Of a stretch of 64,000 nt of DNA, positions 48,051 to 55,691 are shown piece by piece. The translations under genes were made by a program, and so were the position numbers. Position 1 is the stretch's first letter, and each line of letters begins with the position of its first letter. The stretch spans positions 275,122 through 339,121 of the forward strand of contig KE159692.1 of the NCBI GenBank assembly GCA_000403415.2, given 5' to 3'. This DNA is from Firmicutes bacterium M10-2 (GTDB taxonomy: Bacteria; Bacillota_I; Bacilli_A; Erysipelotrichales; Erysipelotrichaceae). The notes below the pieces were generated by a model. The model was not told where the DNA came from, did not search any database, and saw only the letters and a list, made by a program, of their open reading frames with translations.

Positions 48051-50339
48051 TTATTTGATGCGGTGGGTAGTTATCAGTCTGATTTTATCTTCACCTACAT
48101 CTTGACTCCAAACAACTTGAAATTTTTTCTTTTTTTCTACACCTAACATCATGTTAACAGAAAACCGTTTACCATATTCTGTTTTTTTTCTATCATACGA
48201 AGATTTGACAACCTGTTCAAGAATATCGTTCTCCAATTGCCGCCAATTTTCCTGCGAATACCCTACATCAAAAAATTCTTTAGCGTGTTTTGCCCCTTCT
48301 TTTAGCATATATTTTTTAATCTTATCAGGGTGAATGTAGTGATCCTTGGAAAGCCTATTGTGATCGTATTCATCTAGCTTTTTCCAATCCTTCCAGCTCA
48401 GTCCGTGCTTGTCATATGTTTCCGACCACCCATCGAACAGCTTCACTTCTTCATCGCTGACTCCGAAGTCGGTACGCTCCATATAGGCGCTTGTGCTGCA
48501 CCGACAGTTGCTAGTAATAACTCCATTGGCAATGTATAATGTCGATAGAGAGGAGGCGTCATAAACATGCCCTTTATAAAATCTAACATCAACGCTGACG
48601 ATGTCATCAAAATGTATAAATCCGGTAAAACCACTAAGGAAATTGCTAATTTCTTCGGAGTTGGTGCCCGCAAAATAACCGAAATCGCTAGTTCTGTCGG
48701 ATATACTCCCACACCTATTCAAAATAGTGTTGATATTGGACTCGTCGTTTCGCTTTATAAATCTGGCGTTAGTCAAAACGCAATCGCCAAACAGCTTGGA
48801 GTTAGCCGATCCGTTATTAGGAACCGTCTTTGCAAGGCGGGCGTAATAATCAGAGGGCCTGCGGAAGCCAACCAACTCATGATGAGTAAGCGCACGCCCG
48901 AAGAGAACGCTAGAAACTCTCGAGCTGCTCATGATGCCGTCCGCAACAAGCCCAAGACCCACCAACAACTCTGCAATCATGCACTTGGCGTTCAAAACGC
49001 TTTCACTTCCTTCAAGAGTCCTTATGAACAAGATATCGCCGATGAGCTTATTAATCGCGGAATTAAATTTGTTCCTCAACTCGCTGTTGATAAATACAAT
49101 ATCGACTTTGCTATCGGGAATAACATCGCCCTTGAGGTCTTCGGCGGAAATTGGCACGCTAAAGGTAGGCACCGAGCTAGATTTGCTGAGCGCAGCAAAA
49201 AGCTTTTCGATAGTGGGTACGCCATTGTTATTTGTTGGATTGGTTTCAACCATAGATTTAACCCGTCCGCAATAGTTGACTACCTTATCTCCCTTGATAA
49301 GGTTCTTTGCTCTGACCCATCCGCGCGCCGTAAGCACTATGTGATTGGGGGTCACGGAAAGCCTTGTTCCATTGGAAAGTCCAAGCTCAACTACATTTCC
49401 TGAATATTCACTTCTCATAATCGCTTCTATGTCAGGAGCGATTATTTTTGTATCAGGAAGCACACAATTTGGATGCATAGGCGGGGCATTCACGCCTGGC
49501 TGCATATCCTCCATGCCAAAATGTTTCCCGTTGATCGCTAAACAATGCGGGCAAGCCGTCCCTAGGGAATGGAACGTATATTGATCGAATCCGTTTTCTT
49601 CAAATGACCTATGCTGCGCTTCCGTTTGAACCCGTGCCATTTCTGTGATCATCAAACGGTTCGCGTTATACTCGCTCGATTTCACCTTTTTCCGAAGCGT
49701 ACGCGCCAATTCTTTCGGATTCCGACCTTGGATAAGGCCTGTCGATAAAAGGCTTCCCAGCTCGTTTCTGAGCGTGTCCTGATGCTTCCAGATCCGGTCG
49801 CTCCAAGTCGCGTTGTGAAAGCTGGCGTTCACGATCGAATGTGCGTACCGGGCGTTGTCATGGACCGTACGACCCAATATACCGGCTTGCCGTTTGAACG
49901 TCTCGATCGTGCGCTTTGTCAACTTCTCTTCAAAGAACCGCTGCAGCTCGTCGAAGCCGCCAACCAGATGCATCCCGATGTTCGCTTTCAACAGCTCCAA
50001 CCGATTCACCTTCATTGTGAGGTTGTACAGGCGCATTTCCTCGTTTGCCTGGTCAGAAAAGTTTTTCTCGGCCACATACTTTTTAGCAAGCTCGGCATAC
50101 GTTTGTATATCCAGTTTAGAGACCCTTTTTTTCGCTTCTGCATAGGTGATCCCCTCTTTTGTGGCATATCGAGTGTAGAAATTATTGATCTGGATCTCGA
50201 TTTCATTCATCATCTGTCGGTAGATGCGTTCGATTTCTTGGCTATATGCCTTCTCTTCTTGGATATTGTGCTTCCGCTGCTCTTCTTCCCGCTCGCGCCA
50301 ATAGTCGGCGCTATTTTTCGATTCCGGCTTCGCCATCAT
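48051..50339 (-). CDS. Minor head protein (MuF/SPP1 gp7-like) interrupted by an intein
   Basis: 762 codons, of which 320 are an intein (residues 292-611). The spliced product would be 442 residues: helical N-terminus, MuF core (VQTEAQHRSFEENGFDQYTF, LGTACPHCLAINGKHF) and the conserved end PPMHPN-CRCSTSAY, exactly where the intein sits. MuF proteins enter the capsid with the portal and help ejection. The start overlaps the portal stop. The intein lies at the family's most conserved motif, as inteins tend to do. Confidence 0.92.
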   Translation of the reverse strand: MMAKPESKNSADYWREREEEQRKHNIQEEKAYSQEIERIYRQMMNEIEIQINNFYTRYATKEGITYAEAKKRVSKLDIQTYAELAKKYVAEKNFSDQANEEMRLYNLTMKVNRLELLKANIGMHLVGGFDELQRFFEEKLTKRTIETFKRQAGILGRTVHDNARYAHSIVNASFHNATWSDRIWKHQDTLRNELGSLLSTGLIQGRNPKELARTLRKKVKSSEYNANRLMITEMARVQTEAQHRSFEENGFDQYTFHSLGTACPHCLAINGKHFGMEDMQPGVNAPPMHPNCVLPDTKIIAPDIEAIMRSEYSGNVVELGLSNGTRLSVTPNHIVLTARGWVRAKNLIKGDKVVNYCGRVKSMVETNPTNNNGVPTIEKLFAALSKSSSVPTFSVPISAEDLKGDVIPDSKVDIVFINSELRNKFNSAINKLIGDILFIRTLEGSESVLNAKCMIAELLVGLGLVADGIMSSSRVSSVLFGRALTHHELVGFRRPSDYYARLAKTVPNNGSANSKLFGDCVLTNARFIKRNDESNINTILNRCGSISDRTSDFGYFAGTNSEEISNFLSGFTGFIHFDDIVSVDVRFYKGHVYDASSLSTLYIANGVITSNCRCSTSAYMERTDFGVSDEEVKLFDGWSETYDKHGLSWKDWKKLDEYDHNRLSKDHYIHPDKIKKYMLKEGAKHAKEFFDVGYSQENWRQLENDILEQVVKSSYDRKKTEYGKRFSVNMMLGVEKKKKFQVVWSQDVGEDKIRLITTHRIK
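48507..49466 (-). other. Intein in the MuF gene
   Basis: Starts at Cys292 (CVLPDTKIIAPD, block A) after extein Asn291. Block B is SVTPNHIVLTARGWVRAKN with the TxxH motif. Block F is VYDASSLSTLYIANG. It ends at Asn611 (VITSN, block G), with extein Cys612. The penultimate residue is Ser instead of the usual His. About 220 residues between blocks B and F show no LAGLIDADG endonuclease in the sense frame; this stretch is the mirror of the antisense gene at 48567-49403. Confidence 0.9.
48567..49403 (+). CDS. Antisense homing endonuclease nested in the intein (Vsr/EDxHD-like)
   Basis: 278 residues on the strand opposite to the intein, wholly inside it. Two helix-turn-helix units (12-40, TTKEIANFFGVGARKITEIA; 57-90, SQNAIAKQLGVSRSVIRNRL) are followed by a Vsr/DUF559-like nuclease core: Glu154 in SPYEQDIADEL, Asp180 in KYNIDFAI, Glu190 and His197 in ALEVFGGNWHA, and KKLFDSGYAIVICW. 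The ATG follows AGGAGG (48551-48556) and a TATAAT box lies at 48535-48540, all within intein codons. This would be the homing function missing from the sense frame. Confidence 0.88.
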   Translation: MPFIKSNINADDVIKMYKSGKTTKEIANFFGVGARKITEIASSVGYTPTPIQNSVDIGLVVSLYKSGVSQNAIAKQLGVSRSVIRNRLCKAGVIIRGPAEANQLMMSKRTPEENARNSRAAHDAVRNKPKTHQQLCNHALGVQNAFTSFKSPYEQDIADELINRGIKFVPQLAVDKYNIDFAIGNNIALEVFGGNWHAKGRHRARFAERSKKLFDSGYAIVICWIGFNHRFNPSAIVDYLISLDKVLCSDPSARRKHYVIGGHGKPCSIGKSKLNYIS

Positions 50340-51720
50340 CTACCTCCTCATGATCGTGTTCCGCAAAAAGGCCCTGAATCAGCTCGCTATCCTTCGTCTC
50401 TTCTTCCTGGATCCGTTCCAATTCGGTGTCCGGATCGTCGACGTAGGATAGCAGCGAAAGTTGGGTCCGTTTGGATACAAGGCCTTCGGCATCCTTTGCG
50501 ATCGAAGTCTCTTCTGCCCGGTTGTTCGGGATATTTCTAGATGTCGTGATCACGATTTCTTTCCAAGCATCCGGATCGGGCACGTTTGTGGCCAGCGAGC
50601 AGAAGATCTTGTACCGCTTTTTCAGCGATTTTTCAATTTTTCGGTCAAATCCAAGCGCCAGATTGCTCATGGCCTGCAGCTTGTAGGCCAGTGAAACTCC
50701 GCTGGTCGCGTTGCCGTAAGCTTCGTCGCTGATGTTTGCGACCATCGATATCTGATAGATCTGCTTCTCCAGCCGATCGAGGAGATTTTCTTGTGTTCCG
50801 TCTGCCGTGGGTTTGGTCAAAAACTGGACCACGACGTCCGAGGCGTTGTCTGTACCGTAAAAATTAATGACCCTCTCGTCTCGGATGCGTTTTACATTGT
50901 CCTCGTCGACTTCGGCTCCCAGGATCGCTAGATAAGCCTCCGCGAACGCCTCTACATCGTTGGCTTTTTCAGAGATCACGTGGTTATACTCTTCGATCAG
51001 TCCGCCCACTGTTTCGAACAATCCGATCCGCTCGTCATTGAGACGGTATTCAACTACAGGAATGTATCCGTAGGGATTTTCTTGCGGATCTTCTTTCTTT
51101 TCGCCATCGAACGCGATGATCGAGTCTCTTGTAAGGATCTCGCCATACACATCGCCCAGATTTTGATCGCTGCTGGTTTGGCTGTTGTTTTCGTGGTAGC
51201 CGTAGCGCACCGCAAACAAGGCGCGCTGCTTCAATGTATCGTCATAGACCACAAATAACTCGTCTGGTTTGACGGCTGTCATTTTTGTTTGACTCTCCTC
51301 GTCCTGGTAGAGGTATTCGAAAGCATGACCAAAAATACAAACATATTTCAAGAGCTCGAACTCATGATCCGAGATCTCATTGGCGTCTTCGAATGCAGTA
51401 ATCGTGTCCAAAACGGTCTGATCGGGATGTGTCTTCTTGATCCGGTTGCCATAAGCATAGCCCATGAACGTGTCGGTAATGTAACGGGGGAAATTGGCCA
51501 CAAGCCGGTTGTCCGGTTTCCAATTCGGTTTGTTTGGAGAAAAAAAGATATCGTGAAACCCTTTGTACATCATCTCCAGGTACCGATATCTTTGTTTTCG
51601 TTTTTTATGCAGTTTGATATATTCTTCGACCAGCTCCATCGATATGCCGTTTTGGATACGGCTTGGATCGCATACAAGCGGATCCGGAAGCTGATAGGGG
51701 TTTTTTGATCGTGTCATCAT
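50311..51720 (-). CDS. Portal protein (SPP1 gp6-like)
   Basis: 469 residues. The family pattern is clear: LHKKRKQRYRYLEMMYKGFH, NRLVANFPRYITDTFMGYAY, HAFEYLYQDEES, PVVEYRLNDERIGLFE, EKANDVEAFAEAYLAILG and an acidic C-terminus. The portal forms the dodecameric ring for DNA entry. It overlaps TerL by 4 bp and the MuF gene by 29 bp. Confidence 0.94.
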   Translation of the reverse strand: MMTRSKNPYQLPDPLVCDPSRIQNGISMELVEEYIKLHKKRKQRYRYLEMMYKGFHDIFFSPNKPNWKPDNRLVANFPRYITDTFMGYAYGNRIKKTHPDQTVLDTITAFEDANEISDHEFELLKYVCIFGHAFEYLYQDEESQTKMTAVKPDELFVVYDDTLKQRALFAVRYGYHENNSQTSSDQNLGDVYGEILTRDSIIAFDGEKKEDPQENPYGYIPVVEYRLNDERIGLFETVGGLIEEYNHVISEKANDVEAFAEAYLAILGAEVDEDNVKRIRDERVINFYGTDNASDVVVQFLTKPTADGTQENLLDRLEKQIYQISMVANISDEAYGNATSGVSLAYKLQAMSNLALGFDRKIEKSLKKRYKIFCSLATNVPDPDAWKEIVITTSRNIPNNRAEETSIAKDAEGLVSKRTQLSLLSYVDDPDTELERIQEEETKDSELIQGLFAEHDHEEVDDGEAGIEK

Positions 51721-52964
51721 ATTCCTCCTTTGAACGTTTTCAATTTTGGGCTTCCTTTCGAGAAGCGCTCGACGCTGTACCGCATCGCGTCCATCAAATG
51801 GTTAAAATCATCGATCGGACGGTTGATCGTTTTGCCGAACCGGTCCTTATCCCATGTATAATTCGAGATCTCCGTAATGAAATGGACGCAGCGCGGATGG
51901 ACAAGGATCTCATAGTCCTGGATGAACTGGATCCCGTGATTGATGGAGTCGGGTCCTTTGACCGAAGCCGTCACACGGAGGCCGTACCCTCTCAGCTCAT
52001 CGATCGATTTGGGCTCGGCACTGTCCGCTACGATCTTCTTCTTGGCATAGCCTGACTTCGTCACTTCTTCATAGATCTTTCGGTTGGTCAGTCCTTTTTT
52101 GTATAATTCATCCCAAACGAAGATCTTCTTTCTCTTCTGGTCGATAAATCCGATAAAGAGGGCTGCCGGATCGTTCGAGTATCCAAAGTCCAGTCCGTTG
52201 ATCGATTCGTACTGCTGAACGTCGTCGAGCGTGAACTCGGCCTCCTGCCAGTTCTCGAACACCAGCCCTTCCACGATCCCCCAATGACCAAGACCGGCTA
52301 CCTGATAGCGTCTTGGATTGTTTTTCTTCATATCCTCGAACAGCTTCAGATCGGCCTCGTCGAGCCATTCATTGCATTGATAGTTGGTCGTGATCGCCAG
52401 CACATTTGGATCCGGTGTATCAAAGAAACGCTTCTTGATCCAATGGTGTTCGTTCCACGGATTCAGAGTCAAGGTCCATTGTTTCCAAAGGCCTTTTGGA
52501 AGCTCTCCACGAATCGACTCGTCAAGCATGTTGAAATCGTCCTCGCTCATGAGCTCATATGCTTCTTCGATCCATCCCCAGCAGAGAACGCCTACCGATA
52601 CAGTGATCGATGTGACTTTAAGCGGATCATCCAGGCCCCTGAACAAGATCTTCTGCCCTGTCGGCTTGTAAGTGGCTTCGAGAGGGGAAAGTTTGAAATC
52701 CCAAAGGTGCGACACATGCAGCCGTTCGCACGCCCACTGCAGATCGGTGAAGCAGCTGTCTTTGAGTGTCCGATACGTCTTCCGGACCACCAGCAGGTTG
52801 GATCCTGGATATTTCATTAAGTTGTAAATAAACCATAGAGCCGTAGTCTTGGATTTTTTGGACGCGCGGGATCCTTTTACTACCCGATATCTGCCACGAA
52901 AGCCCCAAAACTGTTTGTATCCTCTGCCGACCAGATTTGGAAGATATACGGTCCTAGTCTTCAA
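51717..52964 (-). CDS. Terminase large subunit (PBSX-type)
   Basis: 415 residues. This is the DNA-packaging ATPase/nuclease. ATPase: Walker A-like VKGSRASKKSKTTA, Walker B region CWGWIEEAYE, and coupling motif TLNPWNEHHWIKKRFFD. Nuclease: NGLDFGYSNDPAALFIGF with the first Asp, IVADSAEPKSIDELR, and HLMDAMRYSVE. Its start overlaps the small subunit gene by 11 bp. Confidence 0.95.
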   Translation of the reverse strand: MKTRTVYLPNLVGRGYKQFWGFRGRYRVVKGSRASKKSKTTALWFIYNLMKYPGSNLLVVRKTYRTLKDSCFTDLQWACERLHVSHLWDFKLSPLEATYKPTGQKILFRGLDDPLKVTSITVSVGVLCWGWIEEAYELMSEDDFNMLDESIRGELPKGLWKQWTLTLNPWNEHHWIKKRFFDTPDPNVLAITTNYQCNEWLDEADLKLFEDMKKNNPRRYQVAGLGHWGIVEGLVFENWQEAEFTLDDVQQYESINGLDFGYSNDPAALFIGFIDQKRKKIFVWDELYKKGLTNRKIYEEVTKSGYAKKKIVADSAEPKSIDELRGYGLRVTASVKGPDSINHGIQFIQDYEILVHPRCVHFITEISNYTWDKDRFGKTINRPIDDFNHLMDAMRYSVERFSKGSPKLKTFKGGI

Positions 52965-53370
52965 GGTCGGACTCTCCTGTAAAGACAGGAACCTCGATCG
53001 AGAGGTTTACGTTCTTTTCAAAAGCTCCATACGATTTGGCCAGCAGCTCTGCCGCTTTGTTTCTCTCCTTCGTGTTCGATCGAAGAAGTTCGATATCTCC
53101 GTCCATCGTAAGAACTTCATCTTTCTGCTCTCCGCGCATTACAGCCGTCAAGTATTCCATGACTTCCTGAATATCGGCAGTATTCTCGTCGTGGATCTCC
53201 TGCACCCGCTGTTCTTTATAGGCTTTGACGTCCGGTTTGGAAAGAAGGCGGTTTCCTGCAGAGCGGGCGACCGAATCGCTTCGAACATTCTTGTAGACTT
53301 TTTTATAGGCTCTGGTCACATTCATGCATTTCAGATACTCATCAACGAACAGCTTTTGTTTGTCAGTCAT
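52954..53370 (-). CDS. Terminase small subunit
   Basis: 138 residues from MTDKQKLFVDEYLKCMNVTR, the typical Terminase_2 opening with a helix-turn-helix (VTRAYKKVYKN..ARSAGNRLLS KPDVKAY). The start follows AAAGGAGGGGG; 17 extra upstream codons are rejected. It recognises the packaging site and recruits the large subunit. Confidence 0.92.
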   Translation of the reverse strand: MTDKQKLFVDEYLKCMNVTRAYKKVYKNVRSDSVARSAGNRLLSKPDVKAYKEQRVQEIHDENTADIQEVMEYLTAVMRGEQKDEVLTMDGDIELLRSNTKERNKAAELLAKSYGAFEKNVNLSIEVPVFTGESDLED

Positions 53371-53483
53371 GGAACCCCCTCCTTTCCTTTCATAGTCCGC
53401 ATCCAAAAGAAAAGCGCCCAAGTTGAACGCTATCTAAACTTTATAATGATTTTGTTTGCATTTCTAAGCTATCTGATTTACTA

Positions 53484-53819
53484 TCAAATCAGAAAAAGTT
53501 GAATAATATTTTTTACGCTCTCGAGGATGTTTGGTGGACACTCCTCTATTTTTTTTGCGTTTCTGGCATCCAAGTCCATTGCCCGGACGTGTTCGCAAAA
53601 AATTTTCCCTTTCACATCCTTTGTTCCTTCTAGAGCAATGTGCAAAGGGAAATCTTTGTTGTTTGTAGAAATAGGACAAACCAAGTACATCCCTGTTTTT
53701 TGGTGGTATGTGTCATTTGACACAATTACTCCGGGGCGATGCCCTCGTTGTTCGTGCCCTTTAGTTGGACTAAATTCTAAAAATATAATATCTCCTTCCG
53801 TAAAATTCGTTTTATTCAT
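53484..53819 (-). CDS. MazF/PemK-family toxin (endoribonuclease)
   Basis: 111 residues. FTEGDIIFLEFSPTKGHEQRG, HRPGVIVSND, YLVCPISTNNKDFPLHIAL and GKIFCEHVRAMDL show the SH3-like barrel of MazF mRNA interferases, with the conserved Arg-x-x-Val region and Thr/Ser in CPIS. It follows its antitoxin gene by 15 bp. It lies between the packaging genes and the regulator region, on the same strand. Confidence 0.92.
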   Translation of the reverse strand: MNKTNFTEGDIIFLEFSPTKGHEQRGHRPGVIVSNDTYHQKTGMYLVCPISTNNKDFPLHIALEGTKDVKGKIFCEHVRAMDLDARNAKKIEECPPNILESVKNIIQLFLI

Positions 53820-53834
53820 AAATCTCCTTTCTCT

Positions 53835-54107
53835 TTATATGGATTCTTTTCCTTCATAATCCATACCTTCCCAAGCCTCCATCTCATCTCCGAATAGTTC
53901 TTGATAAGATGGGCCTGAATAACTAGCAAACAAATCTTTTAAAGTTTTGATCTTTTTTGGTTTAGCAGGTGTTAATACGATTTTATCGCCCTCCACCTCT
54001 AACAGCAGTTCATCGCCGATATCAATCGACAGTAAATTCAATATAGCTTGTGGCAACCTAACGCCTCTACCGTTGCCCCATTTTGCTACGGTAAGTCCTT
54101 TCGTCAT
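53835..54107 (-). CDS. MazE/AbrB-type antitoxin
   Basis: 90 residues. The N-terminal AbrB/MazE swapped hairpin is evident: AKWGNGRGVRLPQAILNLLS, IGDELLLEVEGDKIVLTPAK. The C-terminal 40 residues are acidic and flexible (ELFGDEMEAWEGMDYEGKE), as needed to cover the toxin. The start follows GAAGGAGGATTTATAA. An inverted repeat flanks the promoter. Confidence 0.9.
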   Translation of the reverse strand: MTKGLTVAKWGNGRGVRLPQAILNLLSIDIGDELLLEVEGDKIVLTPAKPKKIKTLKDLFASYSGPSYQELFGDEMEAWEGMDYEGKESI

Positions 54108-54133
54108 TTATAAATCCTCCTTCAAAATTTATA

Positions 54134-54175
54134 CCTTGTATAGACATTGTATCATTTTCTTGTGTTTATACAAAG
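54134..54175 (-). promoter_or_regulatory. mazEF promoter with flanking operator repeats
   Basis: Minus strand TTGTAT (54168-54173), 16-bp spacer, TACAAT (54146-54151). Inverted arms CCTTGTATA (54134-54142) and TATACAAAG (54167-54175) flank the promoter and are probable MazE binding sites for autorepression. Confidence 0.6.
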
Positions 54176-54230
54176 TAAAAACAATCTTTTTTATGTTTTT
54201 GTTAACGTCATCTATGTTTCATGTAAATGA

Positions 54231-54345
54231 AAAAGCCGAAAATCAACAGACTCCCGACTTGATCACGCATCGACACGCATCGACACGCATGTTCACGCAT
54301 CGAATAGCACTTGGCTTTTCCGGTGCTCTTTTTACATTTCTTGAT
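54231..54345 (-). ncRNA. Candidate small RNA with CGATGCGTG repeats
   Basis: An extended -10 box (TGC-TATAAT, minus strand, TATAAT at 54352-54357) predicts a start near 54345. A 10-bp hairpin with G-U pairs, UGUU loop and five Ts ends at 54231-54258. Between them are a hairpin AGCAC/GTGCT and three close copies of CGATGCGTG plus one variant (about 54260-54302). A 30-codon ORF crosses the repeats but has no Shine-Dalgarno. The rest of 54176-54230 is AT-rich leader. Confidence 0.45.
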
Positions 54346-54390
54346 GATACTATTATAGCACCTTGACATGGTTCACTAGTGTACTCTTTC

Positions 54391-54428
54391 AGAAAAAAAA
54401 ATAACCGGAAGTCGATCGACTCCCGGTT
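54391..54428 (-). terminator. Terminator of the DUF2335 moron unit
   Basis: A near-perfect 26-nt palindrome (54403-54428, one mismatched pair each side) followed on the minus strand by nine Ts. The stem includes the stop codon of the DUF2335 gene. Confidence 0.85.
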
Positions 54429-54912
54429 ACTTATCTCCATCCTTATCGGATCCTTGGTATCTCCCGCTAATAAAAATAAATACCAGCGTCGCCGCCGCGC
54501 CGACAAGAGTTGTAAAGCCTTCAAGAGCGCGCCCCTGCGATAAGAGGAACATCCCCCCGCCCAGCACAATCAGTGCTATTATAAAGCCCATAAACTGACC
54601 ACGTTTCTTCGTTTTCGCATCTTCTCGAAGCATATACGTAGCGTTTACCAATCTTGCTTCCTGCTCTTTTTCCGCCATAGCAATTATCCGATCCGCTGCA
54701 TCGGGGTGGGCCTCATTGTACTTGATCAGTTCAGAAGCCGAAGGAAGAGGGCCTTCATATATTTGACTGCTCTCCTCATAGCGTTCTATAACTAAGTTTC
54801 GTTGTCGAGGTGAAAGCTTATCAATCTCGGCTTCAACCTTCTGAATCTCACTATCCTGCTCAGTCGGCGTAAGCGGTTCATTATCCGTTTTTGTATTGTC
54901 TTTCATAATCAT
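54427..54912 (-). CDS. DUF2335-like membrane protein
   Basis: 161 residues. Soluble N-terminus with LSPRQRNLVIERYEESSQIY and GPLPSASELIKYNEAHPDAA..RIIAMAEKEQ, then two membrane helices (FMGFIIALIVLGGGMFLLSQ and FTTLVGAAATLVFIFISGRY). This is the DUF2335 pattern, frequent in prophages and defence-linked loci. The second Met (54906) is also possible. With the 69-residue gene it forms a unit with its own promoter and terminator. Confidence 0.75.
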   Translation of the reverse strand: MIMKDNTKTDNEPLTPTEQDSEIQKVEAEIDKLSPRQRNLVIERYEESSQIYEGPLPSASELIKYNEAHPDAADRIIAMAEKEQEARLVNATYMLREDAKTKKRGQFMGFIIALIVLGGGMFLLSQGRALEGFTTLVGAAATLVFIFISGRYQGSDKDGDK

Positions 54913-55090
54913 TCATCGCCCATTTCAAGGACTTCCCTACATTCTCCCAATCTTTCTGGATCTGTTTGGCGTCCTGCCTTCTTCCAGCTACATTCGGCAA
55001 TTTTAAAGGCTGCGGCCAAATGACCATAAAAGAAGCCAAACCTGAAATAAACGCTTTCTTTAACTCTCTTTTAAAAGTATTCTGTTTCAT
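54881..55090 (-). CDS. Small protein preceding DUF2335
   Basis: 69 residues, basic, starting MKQNTFKRELKKAFISGLAS with one short hydrophobic stretch, then a polar part rich in Trp and Lys (IQKDWENVGKSLKWAMNDYE). Start follows AAGGAGGTTAAATT. It overlaps the DUF2335 gene by 32 bp. Unknown function. Confidence 0.6.
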   Translation of the reverse strand: MKQNTFKRELKKAFISGLASFMVIWPQPLKLPNVAGRRQDAKQIQKDWENVGKSLKWAMNDYERQYKNG

Positions 55091-55112
55091 AATTTAACCT
55101 CCTTGTACACAT

Positions 55113-55142
55113 AGTATATCCATTTTGCTTGCAATTTTGCAA
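55113..55142 (-). promoter_or_regulatory. Promoter of the DUF2335 moron unit
   Basis: Minus strand TTGCAA (55137-55142), 18-bp spacer, TATACT (55113-55118). The transcript would start about 15-20 nt before the Shine-Dalgarno of the 69-residue gene. Confidence 0.6.
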
Positions 55143-55162
55143 CTATAACAGCCAAGCTTGGT

Positions 55163-55597
55163 TTACAATACCTTTTCAATCACCACGTTGATGTGCTTAT
55201 ACATTCCCCGCTTTGAATAGCCGTGATCGCCAGCCACATCTTCTGCCGATCGGCAAGAGTGATACAGATCCTGCAGCAGCCTCTGGTCCTCCACGCTCAG
55301 TTTCTTGACGACATCCGCCTGCTGCAGCGACAGCGTCAGCGCATCGATCTGCACCTCCTTTTCGGTCTTCTTCTCGATCAGATCCAATAAGCGACCGTTC
55401 GAGTGGCTCGGGGACGTCGTGGTCGGCATGGGAAGCGGGCTCTTAGCCTGCTCCTCGGTCAGTTCGATCCCGGAATGAGTCAGCCCCATCATTTCCTCTT
55501 CTATCACCTCGATCTCCAAAGTCAGTCGGTCAATACTTTTCTGGTACTCATACTTGTGACGATATGAATCAATCACCAGCTTCGTTAGTCCTGTCAT
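55163..55597 (-). CDS. ArpU/RinA-like late transcription regulator
   Basis: 144 residues from MTGLTKLVIDSYRHKYEYQK. An N-terminal coiled coil (IDRLTLEIEVIEEEMMGLTH) is followed by a sigma-region-4-like helix-turn-helix (LSVEDQRLLQDLYHSCRSAE, VAGDHGYSKRGMYKHINVVI). Such proteins sit just upstream of terminase genes and switch on the late operon. Start follows GATGAGGATT; the upstream 26 codons overlap the previous gene. Confidence 0.75.
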   Translation of the reverse strand: MTGLTKLVIDSYRHKYEYQKSIDRLTLEIEVIEEEMMGLTHSGIELTEEQAKSPLPMPTTTSPSHSNGRLLDLIEKKTEKEVQIDALTLSLQQADVVKKLSVEDQRLLQDLYHSCRSAEDVAGDHGYSKRGMYKHINVVIEKVL

Positions 55598-55691
55598 AAT
55601 CCTCATCTCCCTTTCGTGCCACAATGCGCATTGACATGATTCCCATTCCGATATAGATACCAAAGGCGAATCCAAAAAGAAACTTGATCAT
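55569..55691 (-). CDS. 40-residue membrane peptide
   Basis: MIKFLFGFAFGIYIGMGIMS then a charged tail MRIVARKGDEDYDRTNEAGD. One membrane helix with glycine-zipper character. It overlaps both neighbours by a few bases. Similar short genes occur in early phage modules; function unknown. Confidence 0.55.
   Translation of the reverse strand: MIKFLFGFAFGIYIGMGIMSMRIVARKGDEDYDRTNEAGD

Noticed and set aside
54261-54305. CRISPR-like short repeats
   Set aside because: Units are 9-10 bp and contiguous without spacers; no cas genes are present in the window.
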